The position numbers were made by a program, and so were the translations under genes. A DNA stretch of 64,000 bases from Arthrobacter sp. MYb227 (GTDB lineage: Bacteria; Actinomycetota; Actinomycetes; Actinomycetales; Micrococcaceae): positions 620,001 to 684,000 of the forward strand of contig NZ_PCPT01000002.1 in assembly GCF_002975435.1 (NCBI RefSeq), in the 5' to 3' direction. This document shows positions 9,388 to 18,342 of the stretch, one piece after another. Below the pieces are notes generated by a model. It ran no database searches, was not told the origin of the DNA, and worked only from the letters and a program-made list of their open reading frames with translations. The number at the start of each line of letters is the position of its first letter. Within the stretch, counting starts at the first letter, position 1.

Positions 9388-9398
9388 TGGTCAGACCA
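9388..9398. promoter_or_regulatory. LldR/GntR-type operator in the lut promoter
   Basis: TGGTCAGACCA is a perfect 11-bp palindrome about 40 bases upstream of lutA. It fits the TNGTNNNACNA pattern described for LldR, the FadR-type lactate repressor of Corynebacterium. A FadR-type regulator gene lies nearby at 11139-11873. The assignment is inference from pattern and context. Confidence 0.6.
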
Positions 9399-9448
9399 TA
9401 GTAGGTCGTAGAGCGAAGTACGTCCACCGAGCATAAAAACGAAGTGAA

Positions 9449-10016
9449 ATGTGTCTGAGCATCGCTAATTATGACACCTCAGAGCCATACAGCGTAGGCG
9501 GCAACCGGCCCCTGGATCTGGTGATCATGCGTGTTCCACATGATGTTTTGGGTCTATCCCCATCACGGGTTGCACGAATAGCTGCAACATCACTACGCGC
9601 AGAGGGCACCGAATCTGTCTGCTCGTCATTGATTAGCCGAGGGATTACCCGCAACAGACTACGAATACGCTCTGGACCGCCTCGCGAGGACTACAGCGGT
9701 GGTTCGGCCACGTTTATCACCTCGTAGTGATCCACGAGTGCTCAGAGAACAGGCCATCGCCATGGCCATGGCCTCGTCCAGATTGCGTTATGGGGAACTA
9801 TCCCGGAGTATCTTGCCGGTCTGCTAGGTGTATCCCGGCGTACCCTTTATTCGGCATTTGCCGAGGACGGATCGGGAGCGTATTGGCACCACGATCACGG
9901 AGATCGTCACGGAATGCGGATCCAAGGATCTGGCCAATTTCAGTAGACTTTTCCGAAGCGCCTACGGATGCGCTCCGTCGAAGTTCTCTGTATATTCCAC
10001 GTCCCTAACGGGCTGA
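9449..10016 (+). pseudogene. AraC-family regulator remnant (NitR/NphR-like), multiply disrupted
   Basis: Three pieces in two frames resemble one AraC/XylS regulator. Frame 2 first gives the end of an AraC ligand-binding domain (NYDTSEPYSVG, RPLDLVIMRVPHDVLG, then SRVARIAATSLR), and ends at tandem stops TAG-TGA (9725-9730). Past those stops the same frame gives a first HTH (PEYLAGLLGVSRRTLYSAFAEDG, about 9806-9874). The second HTH appears only in frame 3 (TTITEIVTECGSKDLANFSRLFRSAYG, about 9880-9970). About 100 N-terminal residues and the linker between the HTHs are missing. This is clearly inactive. It faces a disrupted nitrilase gene, a pairing known for NitR-type activators. Confidence 0.8.
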
Positions 10017-10059
10017 ATCGTCATTAGGTAAGCCGCCGGGGTTACTCGCTGGCGGTGTT

Positions 10060-10951
10060 CTATGACTGCCAACGAGCAACCAGCGGCGCGATTTCACCAA
10101 TGCTCTGGTTAGTCAACGGTTCCTGGGACCTGCGATCGATACCGAAGGAGAAGACATCGGGCCGTGCGTAGTGGCCTGCACCATCGGTAAAGAACTTCGC
10201 AAAGGGAATGATGCCTAAATCGAGGTCTGCGTAGATAATTGCTTCGTCGTCGCGGTGAGGTTCGGACAGCCATTTTCCATTGGGGGCAATGAACCCGGTC
10301 ATTCCACCACCCACTACCGGTGCATCCGGACCAGCAGGTACATCCAAGCGGTCAACGATTTCCCGACTGATCCGACCCTGCACAACTATGACGTAGGTCT
10401 GCGCGGAAATGGCATGGGCCTGAGCCAACGTGGAGGAATAATGATCGAAATCGCCAGCGTTGGGATCCGCATGCGTGGCATTGATAGCCGGCCACGCGGC
10501 GATATGAATCTGTTCACCCAGAGTAGCTAACGCATAGCGGTTTAGATCCATGCTGTGCTCAAAGCAGATGAGTCCACCAACCTTGGCAAATCCCGTATCA
10601 ACCACGAAAACATCGCGACCATCTCCACGACCCCAAATCGTTCGTTCCGCATTGGTGGGGTGAAGCTTTCGATGTTTGGCAACGAGTTGGCCCGACGGGG
10701 AGAAATACGCCTGGGAGCTCCATGGAGTTGTGGTGCAACTGCGCGAACAATGGAGCGGAATATTTGGCCGTGTGAGACCAAATCCAGCACGGATAACCCG
10801 GCAAGAACGTTTCGGGAAAAGCAACGAGCCGAGCACCATTCTGACCGGCTTCTCGAATAAATTCGCAGGTCTTTGCGACGCCAGCGGAAAGGTCCAAGAA
10901 AGGTGCTGCCGCATGCACTGCGGCCACTTTGACAACTTGTGATGCATTCAT
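10060..10951 (-). pseudogene. Nitrilase, inactivated by internal deletion and frameshift
   Basis: From ATG 10951 the first frame gives MNASQVVKVAAVHAAAP and the catalytic glutamate region LVAFPETFLPGYPCWIW, up to HNSMELPG. The frame then breaks near 10700-10730. A second frame continues with SQAYFSPSGQLVAKHRKLHP (catalytic lysine) and KVGGLICFEHSM (catalytic cysteine), then GEQIHIAAWP, to the stop at 10060. In intact nitrilases about 84 residues separate Glu and Lys; here about 46 remain, so some 38 codons are deleted as well as the frame changed. All three catalytic residues survive, so the damage looks recent. No functional full-length product is expected. Confidence 0.85.
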
Positions 10952-11138
10952 GGCTTCACAGTAGGAAGAACACGCGATATGCATTTGACGATGCGTGCAA
11001 GTCCGTAAATATGACGTAAGTTCCTCTGTCTGTCGGTAGTAATGGCAAAGACCTGCTGGAGCCAGGCTCCGAAATTCTGTGATCGCCGAAGCAGCAAGAT
11101 ATTCCTTGAACTTCAAGAAGCGTGCGAACATAATCTGT

Positions 11139-11873
11139 GTGGCAAACAACGTAAACACACCCGCGCTCCCCGCACGCGCCTATGAAGTGGTGCTCAAGAG
11201 TGTCGAGGCAGACCTACTCGCGGGGAAGATCAAACTTGGCGACCAGCTTCCCGGTGAGCGGATCTTGGCCGAACGCCACGGAATCTCTCGTGCCTCAGTG
11301 CGCGATGCCATCCGCATCCTTGATGCCATGGGCGTTATACGCACCTCCACCGGCTCGGGGCCCAACTCCGGGGCCGTGATCATTTCCAACCCAGCGGTGG
11401 GGCTCTCCGCCGCCTTACGCCTGCATGTTGCCTCACGCCAACTCTCGGTTGGGGACATCGTCGAATCCCGCATACTGCTAGAAACCTGGGCAGCGGAATC
11501 CGCGGATCTTGGAACAGATCCGGAGCGTAGCAAGGCTGTACTTGAACGTACCGCCGAACTCTTAATTGCCATGGACGACCCGAGCCTTGACCGCGAAGAA
11601 TTCCACGATCTTGACTCCCAATTCCATGTATTGCTTTCCTCGTTGGCAGGAAATGCTGTCATCGAGGCAATGATGGAATCCTTGCGCCTATCCATTAGTG
11701 ATTACGTCAGCGATTCAATTGAGGACGACGCAAGCTGGGAACGCATTGCAGCGGTGCTACGTACCCAGCACCACGCGATCCATGCGGCGGTTGCCGTGGG
11801 GAACGGACCCGAGGCGGCACAGCGATTGCGAGAACACATTCAGTGGTTCTATAACCAATCCCACAAGCTCTAA
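11139..11873 (+). CDS. FadR-type GntR regulator with FCD domain (possible lactate regulator)
   Basis: The product is 244 residues from GTG 11139; an in-frame GTG at 11079 would add 20 residues that look unlike the family, and neither start has a strong ribosome site. The winged helix covers about residues 10-70 (LPGERILAERHGISRASVRDAIRILDAMGVI). The FCD ligand domain follows, with metal-binding-type positions in ESRILLETWAAE, DLDSQFHVLLSSLAGN and the C-terminal HHAIHAAVAVGN and REHI. Family members respond to carboxylates, and LldR/LutR are relatives. Divergent from the dead nitrilase and about 1.8 kb from the lut promoter, which holds a matching palindrome. Confidence 0.85.
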   Translation: MANNVNTPALPARAYEVVLKSVEADLLAGKIKLGDQLPGERILAERHGISRASVRDAIRILDAMGVIRTSTGSGPNSGAVIISNPAVGLSAALRLHVASRQLSVGDIVESRILLETWAAESADLGTDPERSKAVLERTAELLIAMDDPSLDREEFHDLDSQFHVLLSSLAGNAVIEAMMESLRLSISDYVSDSIEDDASWERIAAVLRTQHHAIHAAVAVGNGPEAAQRLREHIQWFYNQSHKL

Positions 11874-11913
11874 AAGATATTTTGATGTGCCGCGAGCCGA
11901 TGCGTGCCCGTAG

Positions 11914-12303
11914 CTAAGAACGTAGATAAATAATGCACCAGCCACCGGCCAACGCGGGAACCACCAGTTGGATCAGCGCGGCTCGGAGCATATTTGGTGC
12001 TGAAATCATCAAAATTAACCCGGAGGCAACCATTGAGCCGGTACCTGCCAAGAACAATGCGGCCCCGGCCCCAAGGGTTCCTTGCAACAAGAGAACCCCA
12101 CCCACCACCGTCATGATGGCAAGAAATAGGTTGTAAAAACCCTGGTTGAATGCCAACTGACGGGTGTATGCGGCCTGTTCGGTGCTGCGGATTCCAAAGA
12201 TCTTGTGAGTTGATTCCTTGTCCCAGAACAGGGACTCGAGCGCAAAAATATATAGATGGATCAATGCTGCCAATCCGCCCAGCACTACCGAAATAATCAA
12301 CAT
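11914..12303 (-). CDS. DUF1304 membrane protein
   Basis: A 129-residue protein with four membrane segments, matching DUF1304: IHLYIFALESLFWDKESTHKIFG near the N terminus, then AAYTRQLAFNQGFYNLFLA. The function of the family is unknown. The start at ATG 12303 is chosen because GAGGAAGGG lies about ten bases upstream; an ORF extension to 12345 has no such site. It stands alone between convergent and divergent neighbours. Confidence 0.85.
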   Translation of the reverse strand: MLIISVVLGGLAALIHLYIFALESLFWDKESTHKIFGIRSTEQAAYTRQLAFNQGFYNLFLAIMTVVGGVLLLQGTLGAGAALFLAGTGSMVASGLILMISAPNMLRAALIQLVVPALAGGWCIIYLRS

Positions 12304-12493
12304 AGTGGTGCGCCCTTCCTCGTGGTGGTCCTGACCCTTTAGCACTCAACTATGCACCCGGTGCCAACCAAGTATCTAGTGCCACAGGCAACACCGAGTA
12401 CGCTCCGGCGCGCTAGTTGGGGGTTGTAAGTGCGTGAGTTTGACCTCCATACGCGTAACTTCGTGCTTGAGAGACCTGCAAGGGTCGTAATCT

Positions 12494-13738
12494 GTGAAGA
12501 TGCCCAACGCCTCAACCTCGGTAACGCCCATGACCTCACGCACGGGTTTCACCCTGCTTTCCCTTGCCGCAGTGGTGCTGGTGGGGCTCAATCTACGCGC
12601 CGGTATTACCAGTGCTTCGGCACTGTTCCACGACCTGCAGCTCTTCTTGGGCTATGGTCCACTGATCGCCGCGTTGCTACCCTCCATCCCCACGCTTGTC
12701 TTTGCCGTGGCTGGGGCGGGAACGGCATGGATTGCACGGCGCATAGGACTAGCCGGAACCATCATGCTGGCATTGAGCGTGTTAGCGGTGGGCCTCGGCT
12801 TCCGCGCCATCCCTACTACCTGGGCGCTGCTTGCCGGAACCGTTGCAGCAATGTGTGGCATCGCGCTGTGCAACGTGGCAATGCCATCGTTTATTCGTCA
12901 GCACTTCGCGGAAAAAACCTCGATGATGACAGGCGTTTACACGGTTACCATGTCCGTGGGTGCCACCGCCGCCTCCTCGCTTAGCGTCCCCCTGGCGTTG
13001 GCTGCGGGATCGCCAACACTGGGACTCGCAACGTGGGGTTTCCTAGCGCTTGCCGGTGCACTGGCCTTTGTTCCGTTCCTGATGATGGCTCGGGCAGATA
13101 AGACTAAAGCCGCGGCAACTGAAACTACGACGGGCAAGGGAATCAACCCGTTTGCGCTCCTGCGCACCGGCCGCGGACTGGTCATCACCGGGCTTTTTAG
13201 CGTCCAATCCCTGATGGCTTACGCGATTATGAGCTGGCTGCCCAGCGTGCTGATTTCCCGCTCCATGTCCCCGGCAGATGCCGGAGTGATTCTTGGGGTG
13301 CTCCAACTTGTCTCTATCCCGGCAACAATGCTCTCGCTGTGGATGGTCAATAAAAGGAATATGCTCCGCGGGGCAATCATGATGTGCTCGATCAGCGTCG
13401 GACTGGGGCTTGCGGGTCTATTGGTGTTACCGCTGGGTCTTGCCTGGCTGTGCGCGGTGGCCATGGGCATCGGCTTCTCGATCTTCCCGCTGGTATTACT
13501 GATCATCTCCCAAAGCGGAGATACTGCAGAAGAAACCACTGCCATGAGCACCCTCGCCCAATCGGTGGGTTACCTGGTTGCTACCAGCGGCCCGTTCGGG
13601 ATGGGACTGCTCTACGCTGCATCCGAATCGTGGACGCTACCGATTCTGCTACTCATTGGAGTTGCCTGCATCCAGCTATGCCTTGGCATCGCAGCGAGCT
13701 CCTACCGCAAGAATGCGCCACGACGCAGCGCGGCATAA
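12494..13738 (+). CDS. MFS transporter, CynX/NimT (cyanate permease-like) family
   Basis: A 414-residue protein with 12 hydrophobic segments. The N-terminal signature VVLVGLNLRAGITSASALF is characteristic of the CynX/NimT branch (COG2807), which includes E. coli CynX and the 2-nitroimidazole transporter NimT. The start is GTG 12494 or ATG 12500. No cyanase is nearby, so the substrate is open. A strong bidirectional terminator at 13742-13785 separates it from the convergent permease. Confidence 0.85.
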   Translation: MKMPNASTSVTPMTSRTGFTLLSLAAVVLVGLNLRAGITSASALFHDLQLFLGYGPLIAALLPSIPTLVFAVAGAGTAWIARRIGLAGTIMLALSVLAVGLGFRAIPTTWALLAGTVAAMCGIALCNVAMPSFIRQHFAEKTSMMTGVYTVTMSVGATAASSLSVPLALAAGSPTLGLATWGFLALAGALAFVPFLMMARADKTKAAATETTTGKGINPFALLRTGRGLVITGLFSVQSLMAYAIMSWLPSVLISRSMSPADAGVILGVLQLVSIPATMLSLWMVNKRNMLRGAIMMCSISVGLGLAGLLVLPLGLAWLCAVAMGIGFSIFPLVLLIISQSGDTAEETTAMSTLAQSVGYLVATSGPFGMGLLYAASESWTLPILLLIGVACIQLCLGIAASSYRKNAPRRSAA

Positions 13739-13741
13739 AAC

Positions 13742-13785
13742 TTCGGCCCCTGAACATCCTGTAAGCAGGACGCTAAGGGGCCGAA
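13742..13785. terminator. Bidirectional terminator between MFS and permease genes
   Basis: TTCGGCCCCT (13742-13751) pairs with AGGGGCCGAA (13776-13785); inside, TCCTG/CAGGA forms a nested stem around TAAG. A short A run follows on the plus side. It lies between convergent genes ending at 13738 and 13804. Confidence 0.8.
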
Positions 13786-13803
13786 AACCGAATCGCGTGG
13801 GGC

Positions 13804-15366
13804 CTAGTTCTTCGCCAGGGCTTCCTCTTCTTCAAGATCTGCCGGGCCAGAAAGGTCCATTTGATCCAGCGGGACTACCTTGTCCTTGGTGATCCGTGCA
13901 TGGATGATCCACAGGCCAAAGAAGATCGGCAGGCCAATGTATGAGGAAAGTACCTCCATGCCCCGCCCCGCCAAGACCGCCTCATAGTTCTGACCGGCAA
14001 TCACCAAAATCAGCACAGCAAAGGCCAAGATTGGGCCGATCGGGAACCACGAAGCCCGGTAGGGAAGGTCGCTAACCTTATTGCCCTGGGCCAGGAAACC
14101 GCGACGGAATCTATAGTGCGAGACCGCAATTCCCGCCCACACAATAAATCCGCAGAGTCCCGAGACATTTAGCAGCCAGGAATATGCGGCTCCTTGTCCG
14201 ACGATTGCCGAGAGGAAACCGAAGAGGCCAACCGCTGCAGTTGCCAAGAGTGCTGCCATGGGAACGCCACGGGAATTGGTACGACCAAAAATCTTCGGTG
14301 CCTTGCCGTCATGAGCCATGGCATAAAGCATGCGTGTTGAGGCATATAGGCCGGAGTTGCCTGCCGAAAGGATCGCGGTGAGGATCACCGCATTCATGAG
14401 GGCAGCGGCAAAGGCAATCCCGGCACGTTCAAAGACCAGGGTGAATGGAGAGGCAGCAATATCGGCTTCGCCGGAGGCTAACAGGCTTGGATCGTTGAAG
14501 GAGACAAGCGTGCCAATGATGAAGATGGCGCCAATGTAGAAGAGCATGATGCGCCAGAAGACGGTGCGAATAGCCCGGGGTACTTCGCGGCGAGGGTTCT
14601 TTGCCTCACCCGCGGCAACACCCACAAGTTCGGTGCCTTGGAAGGAGAATCCGGCGATCATGAAGACAGAAATAATTGAGATCCAACCACCGTGGAATAC
14701 GTCCTCACGGTTTTCCCAGTTGCTCATTCCCGGGGAGGAATCTCCAAGAATGCCCAAGATCATCAGTACCCCGGCAATCAGGAAGGCAATCACGGCAATG
14801 ACCTTGATCATTGAGAGCCAGAATTCGGACTCACCAAAGGCCTTGGCCGACAAAGCGTTGAGCCCGGTGAGCAACACCAAAAATACTCCGGCCCAGATCC
14901 ACCCGGGGACATCTGGTAGCCAGAAACTCATGATGATGCCAGCGGCAACAAGTTCGGCTGCCACGGTAATGGCCCAGTTGAACCAGTAGTTCCAGCCAAT
15001 GGCGAAGCCAAATGAGGGGGAGACAAAGCGTGTCGCATAGGTTTGGAAGGATCCGGCAACAGGGATTTTTGCCGACATTTCGCCCAGTGACTGCATGAGC
15101 AGGAAGACCATGAGACCAACCAGCGCGTAGGCGACAAGTGCGCCGCCCGGGCCCGCTTGGGAGATGGTGCCGCCGGAAGCGACGAACAGGCCGGTGCCGA
15201 TGGCGCCACCAATGGCGATCATCTGCATGTGGCGGCTGCTGAGGCCACGCTTGAGTTCGTTGCCCTCCATAGACAGGGTGGTAGTGCCCGGTGTTGAGGG
15301 CTGCTCATCAAGAGCTACCGGTGCTCCGCTGGGCAAGTCGCCAGGGACTTGGCTGTTCTGCTGCAT
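13804..15366 (-). CDS. Amino-acid permease, APC superfamily (LysP/AAT-like)
   Basis: A 520-residue, 12-segment permease of the amino acid transporter family. The N-terminal consensus RHMQMIAIGGAIGTGLFVASG and PGGALVAYALVGLMVFLLMQSLGEM are diagnostic, and WNYWFNWAITVAAELVAAG matches the LysP/GabP/AroP group. LysP-like members take up cationic amino acids, but specificity is not certain. ATG 15366 is chosen because GAGGAAG lies about eight bases upstream; an ATG at 15393 has none. The leader holds a hairpin at 15432-15450 and a palindrome at 15514-15535. Confidence 0.88.
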   Translation of the reverse strand: MQQNSQVPGDLPSGAPVALDEQPSTPGTTTLSMEGNELKRGLSSRHMQMIAIGGAIGTGLFVASGGTISQAGPGGALVAYALVGLMVFLLMQSLGEMSAKIPVAGSFQTYATRFVSPSFGFAIGWNYWFNWAITVAAELVAAGIIMSFWLPDVPGWIWAGVFLVLLTGLNALSAKAFGESEFWLSMIKVIAVIAFLIAGVLMILGILGDSSPGMSNWENREDVFHGGWISIISVFMIAGFSFQGTELVGVAAGEAKNPRREVPRAIRTVFWRIMLFYIGAIFIIGTLVSFNDPSLLASGEADIAASPFTLVFERAGIAFAAALMNAVILTAILSAGNSGLYASTRMLYAMAHDGKAPKIFGRTNSRGVPMAALLATAAVGLFGFLSAIVGQGAAYSWLLNVSGLCGFIVWAGIAVSHYRFRRGFLAQGNKVSDLPYRASWFPIGPILAFAVLILVIAGQNYEAVLAGRGMEVLSSYIGLPIFFGLWIIHARITKDKVVPLDQMDLSGPADLEEEEALAKN

Positions 15367-15431
15367 TGGTGAAGCTTCCTCGCTGCTGATCATTCTGGAT
15401 CAAGACCATGCCGCTGTCATTGATCTAAAAC

Positions 15432-15450
15432 GGGGATCGGCCCGATCCCC
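15432..15450 (-). repeat. GC-rich palindrome in the permease leader
   Basis: GGGGATCGG and CCGATCCCC are separated by one base, about 66-84 bases upstream of the permease start. In RNA it would form a strong hairpin in the 5' leader. Role unknown. Confidence 0.5.
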
Positions 15451-15513
15451 GGGTGAGTCGAATCGGATGACCGGCTAAGAGATCATGCCCGGGTATCGAA
15501 ACAACAATGTTCA

Positions 15514-15535
15514 TTATGACGCTCATGGGTCATAA
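15514..15535. promoter_or_regulatory. Candidate operator upstream of the permease
   Basis: TTATGAC (15514-15520) and GTCATAA (15529-15535) form a 7-bp inverted repeat with an 8-bp spacer, about 150 bases upstream of the permease start. No regulator gene is adjacent. Between here and the hairpin at 15640 I see nothing else. Confidence 0.35.
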
Positions 15536-15639
15536 AGACAGAATCGGTGCATTTGGCCATGCTTCGGACTATCGTGTCCGGCAACACAAATCGTTCCCCG
15601 CGTGTAGTTTGCGGTATTTGCTTCACGTTACGAACACAA

Positions 15640-15687
15640 CAGGTGGGGAACCGTTTCATAATTTGTTGTGAAATGGTTCCCCACCTG
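15640..15687 (-). terminator. Terminator hairpin after the 5'-nucleotidase gene
   Basis: A 19-base arm (15640-15658, CAGGTGGGGAACCGTTTCA) pairs with 15669-15687 with a single G-T mismatch and a 10-base loop. It begins 39 bases beyond the nucleotidase stop. A T-rich stretch follows only weakly on the minus strand. Confidence 0.7.
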
Positions 15688-15725
15688 CCTGTATGAAATT
15701 TGTGCAGCGGTGTTTAGCGCAGTGC

Positions 15726-17465
15726 TTATTGAGCTGCCTGTGCCCTGCCTAATGGCGCCGGATCGACCATGGGGTGAGCCTTGAAGTACTCAATGCCCGC
15801 GACAAGGTCAATCTGACCCGAATCTGCGCTATTTGTTCCCTGAGTGAAGGTTCCAAAGTTATCTCCACCGGTTGCCAGGAACGAGTTGGTGACAATCCGG
15901 AACGTCGCATCCATTGCCACCGGTTGTCCCTGGTAACTCATCGAGAGGATGTGTTCACCGCGCGGAGCATTCGGAGCATAGGTGTAAGAGAAACCCTCGG
16001 AAATACCCAGATGCAGTTTGGGACGCGAAGAGCCCTCGGGCTGCCACTGTTCTTCGAGCACCGATTTGATCTGTGCGCCGGTCAAATCCATGGTGAAGAG
16101 CGTATTGCCGAACGGTTGGACCGATGCAGCATCCTTATAGGTCACCGTTCCATCGGTGCCGTAGAGCAGATCGGCACGTAGCCCACCGGGATTCATGAAA
16201 GCAATCTGTGTGGGAATTCCGCCAAATGACTCGTTAGAGGTTGCCCAGTGGTGCATATCTGCGACCAAGTTACCCAGCGAGGATTCAACACCTCGGTCAG
16301 ATCCATTGGTGCCACCACGCAGAACGCTTGCGCTAATATTTCCGATCTTTTGTGTGCCAACAACTTCGGCCTGTTTGACCGCGGCATCAACAATGCTTGC
16401 CACCTTGGGAACCGGAGTAAAGCGTGGAACTGTGCTGCCATCTGGCCCAATGGTGGTTAGCGAGATCAGCCCGCCTTCGAGTCCCACCACTTGCTTCTGC
16501 CCCTTGGAGACCTCAATCTTCAGGGTATCGAGAGTGGTTCCATATTGGTGAGCCTGTAATACCGGACGTTCAAGTCCCTTGGTCCATCCGGCCACCGGGT
16601 AGGAGCAAGCGTAGCCAATGTGCGTATGTCCGGAAATAATCGCATCCACCTTGGAAGATGCCTGACGAATCAAATCACCATAGGAGGTGTCTTCGGTGCC
16701 AATCGAGGCACAATTGCTACTCGAGGATCCCTCATGGGTCAGCAGCACAATCACATCTGCCTCACCATTTTTCTTGTTCCCGTCACTGAGCTGAGTCGCA
16801 ACCCGATTCACCGCTTCAACCTGGTCACCAAAATCGAGTCCGGAAATACCGGCGGGCGTCACCAGCGTTGCTGTTTGGTCGGTCACGGTTCCAATGATGC
16901 CAACGGTGACCCCATTGAGCTTGCGCAGCGCATACTCCTGCAATGCGGGGGTCTTGGTGCCCTTTATATAAACGTTGGCTCCCAGTGCGTAGTCGGCACC
17001 AGCCGCAGCGTCCCCCTGGCCGTAGCGGGGGATCACCCGGTTGATCAGGTCATCAAATCCACGATCAAACTCATGGTTACCCACGGCCGAAACATCAAGC
17101 CCCGCGGCGACCAGCGCGTCGATCGTTGGGTCATCCTGCTGCGAGAACGAGGTAAAAGTTGAAGCCCCAATGTTATCGCCGGCCGAAACAAAGAGCGTGT
17201 TCTTAGTGCGCTGCTTGTAGTCCTTGACCGCCCCGGCCAGTACCGAGGCACCGGCTTCGGCACCGTTGGCCTCGATGCGGCCATGGAAGTCATTGATGCC
17301 CACCAGTTCGATGGTGGTCACCGGGGTGTTCTTGTCCTTTTGTGCTTGCCCCGGCGCCTTGGGCTTTGGGGCAGCGTTGGCAGGTCCTGCCGCGGATGCG
17401 CCAACCAGTGCCAGTGCTGCTGCCGCCACCAGCAGGGGGCGGTACTTGCGGTGTTGTTCGGACAC
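15726..17465 (-). CDS. Secreted 5'-nucleotidase / UshA-like metallophosphatase
   Basis: A 579-residue exported protein starting at GTG 17465, where AGGGAG sits six bases upstream. A signal peptide (PLLVAAAALALVGASAAGPANA) is followed by a calcineurin-like phosphoesterase domain. Its metal motifs are visible in order: GINDFHGRI, SAGDN, GNHEFDRG, LLTHEG and SGHTH. The C-terminal 5'-nucleotidase domain starts near SSLGNLVADMHHW and ends with the substrate-loop-like FLATGGDNFGTF. Such enzymes release nucleosides and phosphate from extracellular nucleotides. There is no LPxTG anchor, so it is probably released or loosely held. Confidence 0.9.
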   Translation of the reverse strand: MSEQHRKYRPLLVAAAALALVGASAAGPANAAPKPKAPGQAQKDKNTPVTTIELVGINDFHGRIEANGAEAGASVLAGAVKDYKQRTKNTLFVSAGDNIGASTFTSFSQQDDPTIDALVAAGLDVSAVGNHEFDRGFDDLINRVIPRYGQGDAAAGADYALGANVYIKGTKTPALQEYALRKLNGVTVGIIGTVTDQTATLVTPAGISGLDFGDQVEAVNRVATQLSDGNKKNGEADVIVLLTHEGSSSSNCASIGTEDTSYGDLIRQASSKVDAIISGHTHIGYACSYPVAGWTKGLERPVLQAHQYGTTLDTLKIEVSKGQKQVVGLEGGLISLTTIGPDGSTVPRFTPVPKVASIVDAAVKQAEVVGTQKIGNISASVLRGGTNGSDRGVESSLGNLVADMHHWATSNESFGGIPTQIAFMNPGGLRADLLYGTDGTVTYKDAASVQPFGNTLFTMDLTGAQIKSVLEEQWQPEGSSRPKLHLGISEGFSYTYAPNAPRGEHILSMSYQGQPVAMDATFRIVTNSFLATGGDNFGTFTQGTNSADSGQIDLVAGIEYFKAHPMVDPAPLGRAQAAQ

Positions 17466-17723
17466 GTTTTCTCCCTTGGCTCTGAGCTCTGCTGCCATTG
17501 GCTTCAAATTCATCCCCGAGGGACCTAAACTTCCGTATTGCCTAGGTGGAATTGCCGCAAGCATCAACTACATGCGTCAACGCTGGCGCACATGTTGGTG
17601 ATACTACCCAGAGGTGACTTTCAAGCCAATAGGTACTGCACACTCGAGTATTCGCTGGTGCCAAACAACAACGATGGGGCCGCCACACAGTGTGGCGGTC
17701 CCATCTGGGAAGTGCTTATAAAA

Positions 17724-18269
17724 CTAGTTGGCTAGCACCAGTTCAACGCTGATGGGTGTTGGATTGGCGATGATGTCAAAGACCGGGCAGTGCGCATCGA
17801 CGGTGTCCTGCAGTTCCCTGTAGCGTTCCGGGGTTTCCGGGCCAGTGAGCTGAACGATTAGGCGCACCCCGGAGAACCCTGGACGGGTATTTTCATCGAT
17901 GCCAAAGAGTCCGCGCACATCAAGATCGCCTTGCGCATCGATCTTCAGAGAATCAATCTTGATACCCAACTGGTGTGCATAGAGCCGGTAAACGACAACC
18001 TGGCAGGAGATCAACGCACCAAGCGCGTATTCAACGGGGCTCGCAGCCTCATCGTCACCGGCAAGGCCCACCGGCTCATCAACTAAGAAGGAGTGCGTGC
18101 CACTGGTGATCTGGGTGGCTACCGAGCCCTGTGCGGTGCCGGAGGTTTTGAAGGTTAGCGATGCGCTTGCCGTGTTTGCTGCGATGCGTTCACCCCAGGC
18201 ACTGCCCGCGGCATTGAGCTTTTCGGCGCGCAGTAGCTCCGGGGTGGTTTCAAGAAGAGTTTCGGACAT
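17724..18269 (-). CDS. OsmC-family protein, downstream of a SAM riboswitch candidate
   Basis: A 181-residue OsmC/Ohr-family protein. The two conserved cysteines are present in GALISCQVVVYR and DAHCPVFDII; in Ohr/OsmC they form the peroxidatic pair that reduces organic hydroperoxides. The EYALGALISC segment and PGFSGVRLIV sit as in the YhfA/OsmC group. The start at ATG 18269 has AAGGA about ten bases upstream; an extension to 18314 is open but lacks one. The leader carries a SAM-I/IV-like aptamer (18343-18428), tying the gene to methionine/sulfur status, so a role in sulfur or thiol metabolism is more likely than plain osmotic response (inference). Confidence 0.85.
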   Translation of the reverse strand: MSETLLETTPELLRAEKLNAAGSAWGERIAANTASASLTFKTSGTAQGSVATQITSGTHSFLVDEPVGLAGDDEAASPVEYALGALISCQVVVYRLYAHQLGIKIDSLKIDAQGDLDVRGLFGIDENTRPGFSGVRLIVQLTGPETPERYRELQDTVDAHCPVFDIIANPTPISVELVLAN

Positions 18270-18326
18270 GAGAAGAATCCTTGTCGTGGTGGCGCGTGCC
18301 AGACACGTCGCCATACTTACGCCGGT

Positions 18327-18339
18327 CCGGTTGGGCGGC
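18327..18339 (-). promoter_or_regulatory. Anti-aptamer strand of the SAM riboswitch
   Basis: On the minus strand GCCGCCCAACCGG can pair with CCGGTTGGACGGC of the aptamer (18395-18383) with one mismatch, which would destroy P2 and the conserved GGCAAC junction. Another option is the short stem CGCCG/CGGCG just downstream. This is the likely expression platform; inference from base pairing. Confidence 0.5.
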
Positions 18340-18342
18340 GTC

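Noticed and set aside
9727-10008. Plus-strand 93-codon frame as a separate gene
   Set aside because: Its translation has no motif; the neighbouring frames show the AraC HTH pieces, so it is a by-product of the frameshifted pseudogene.
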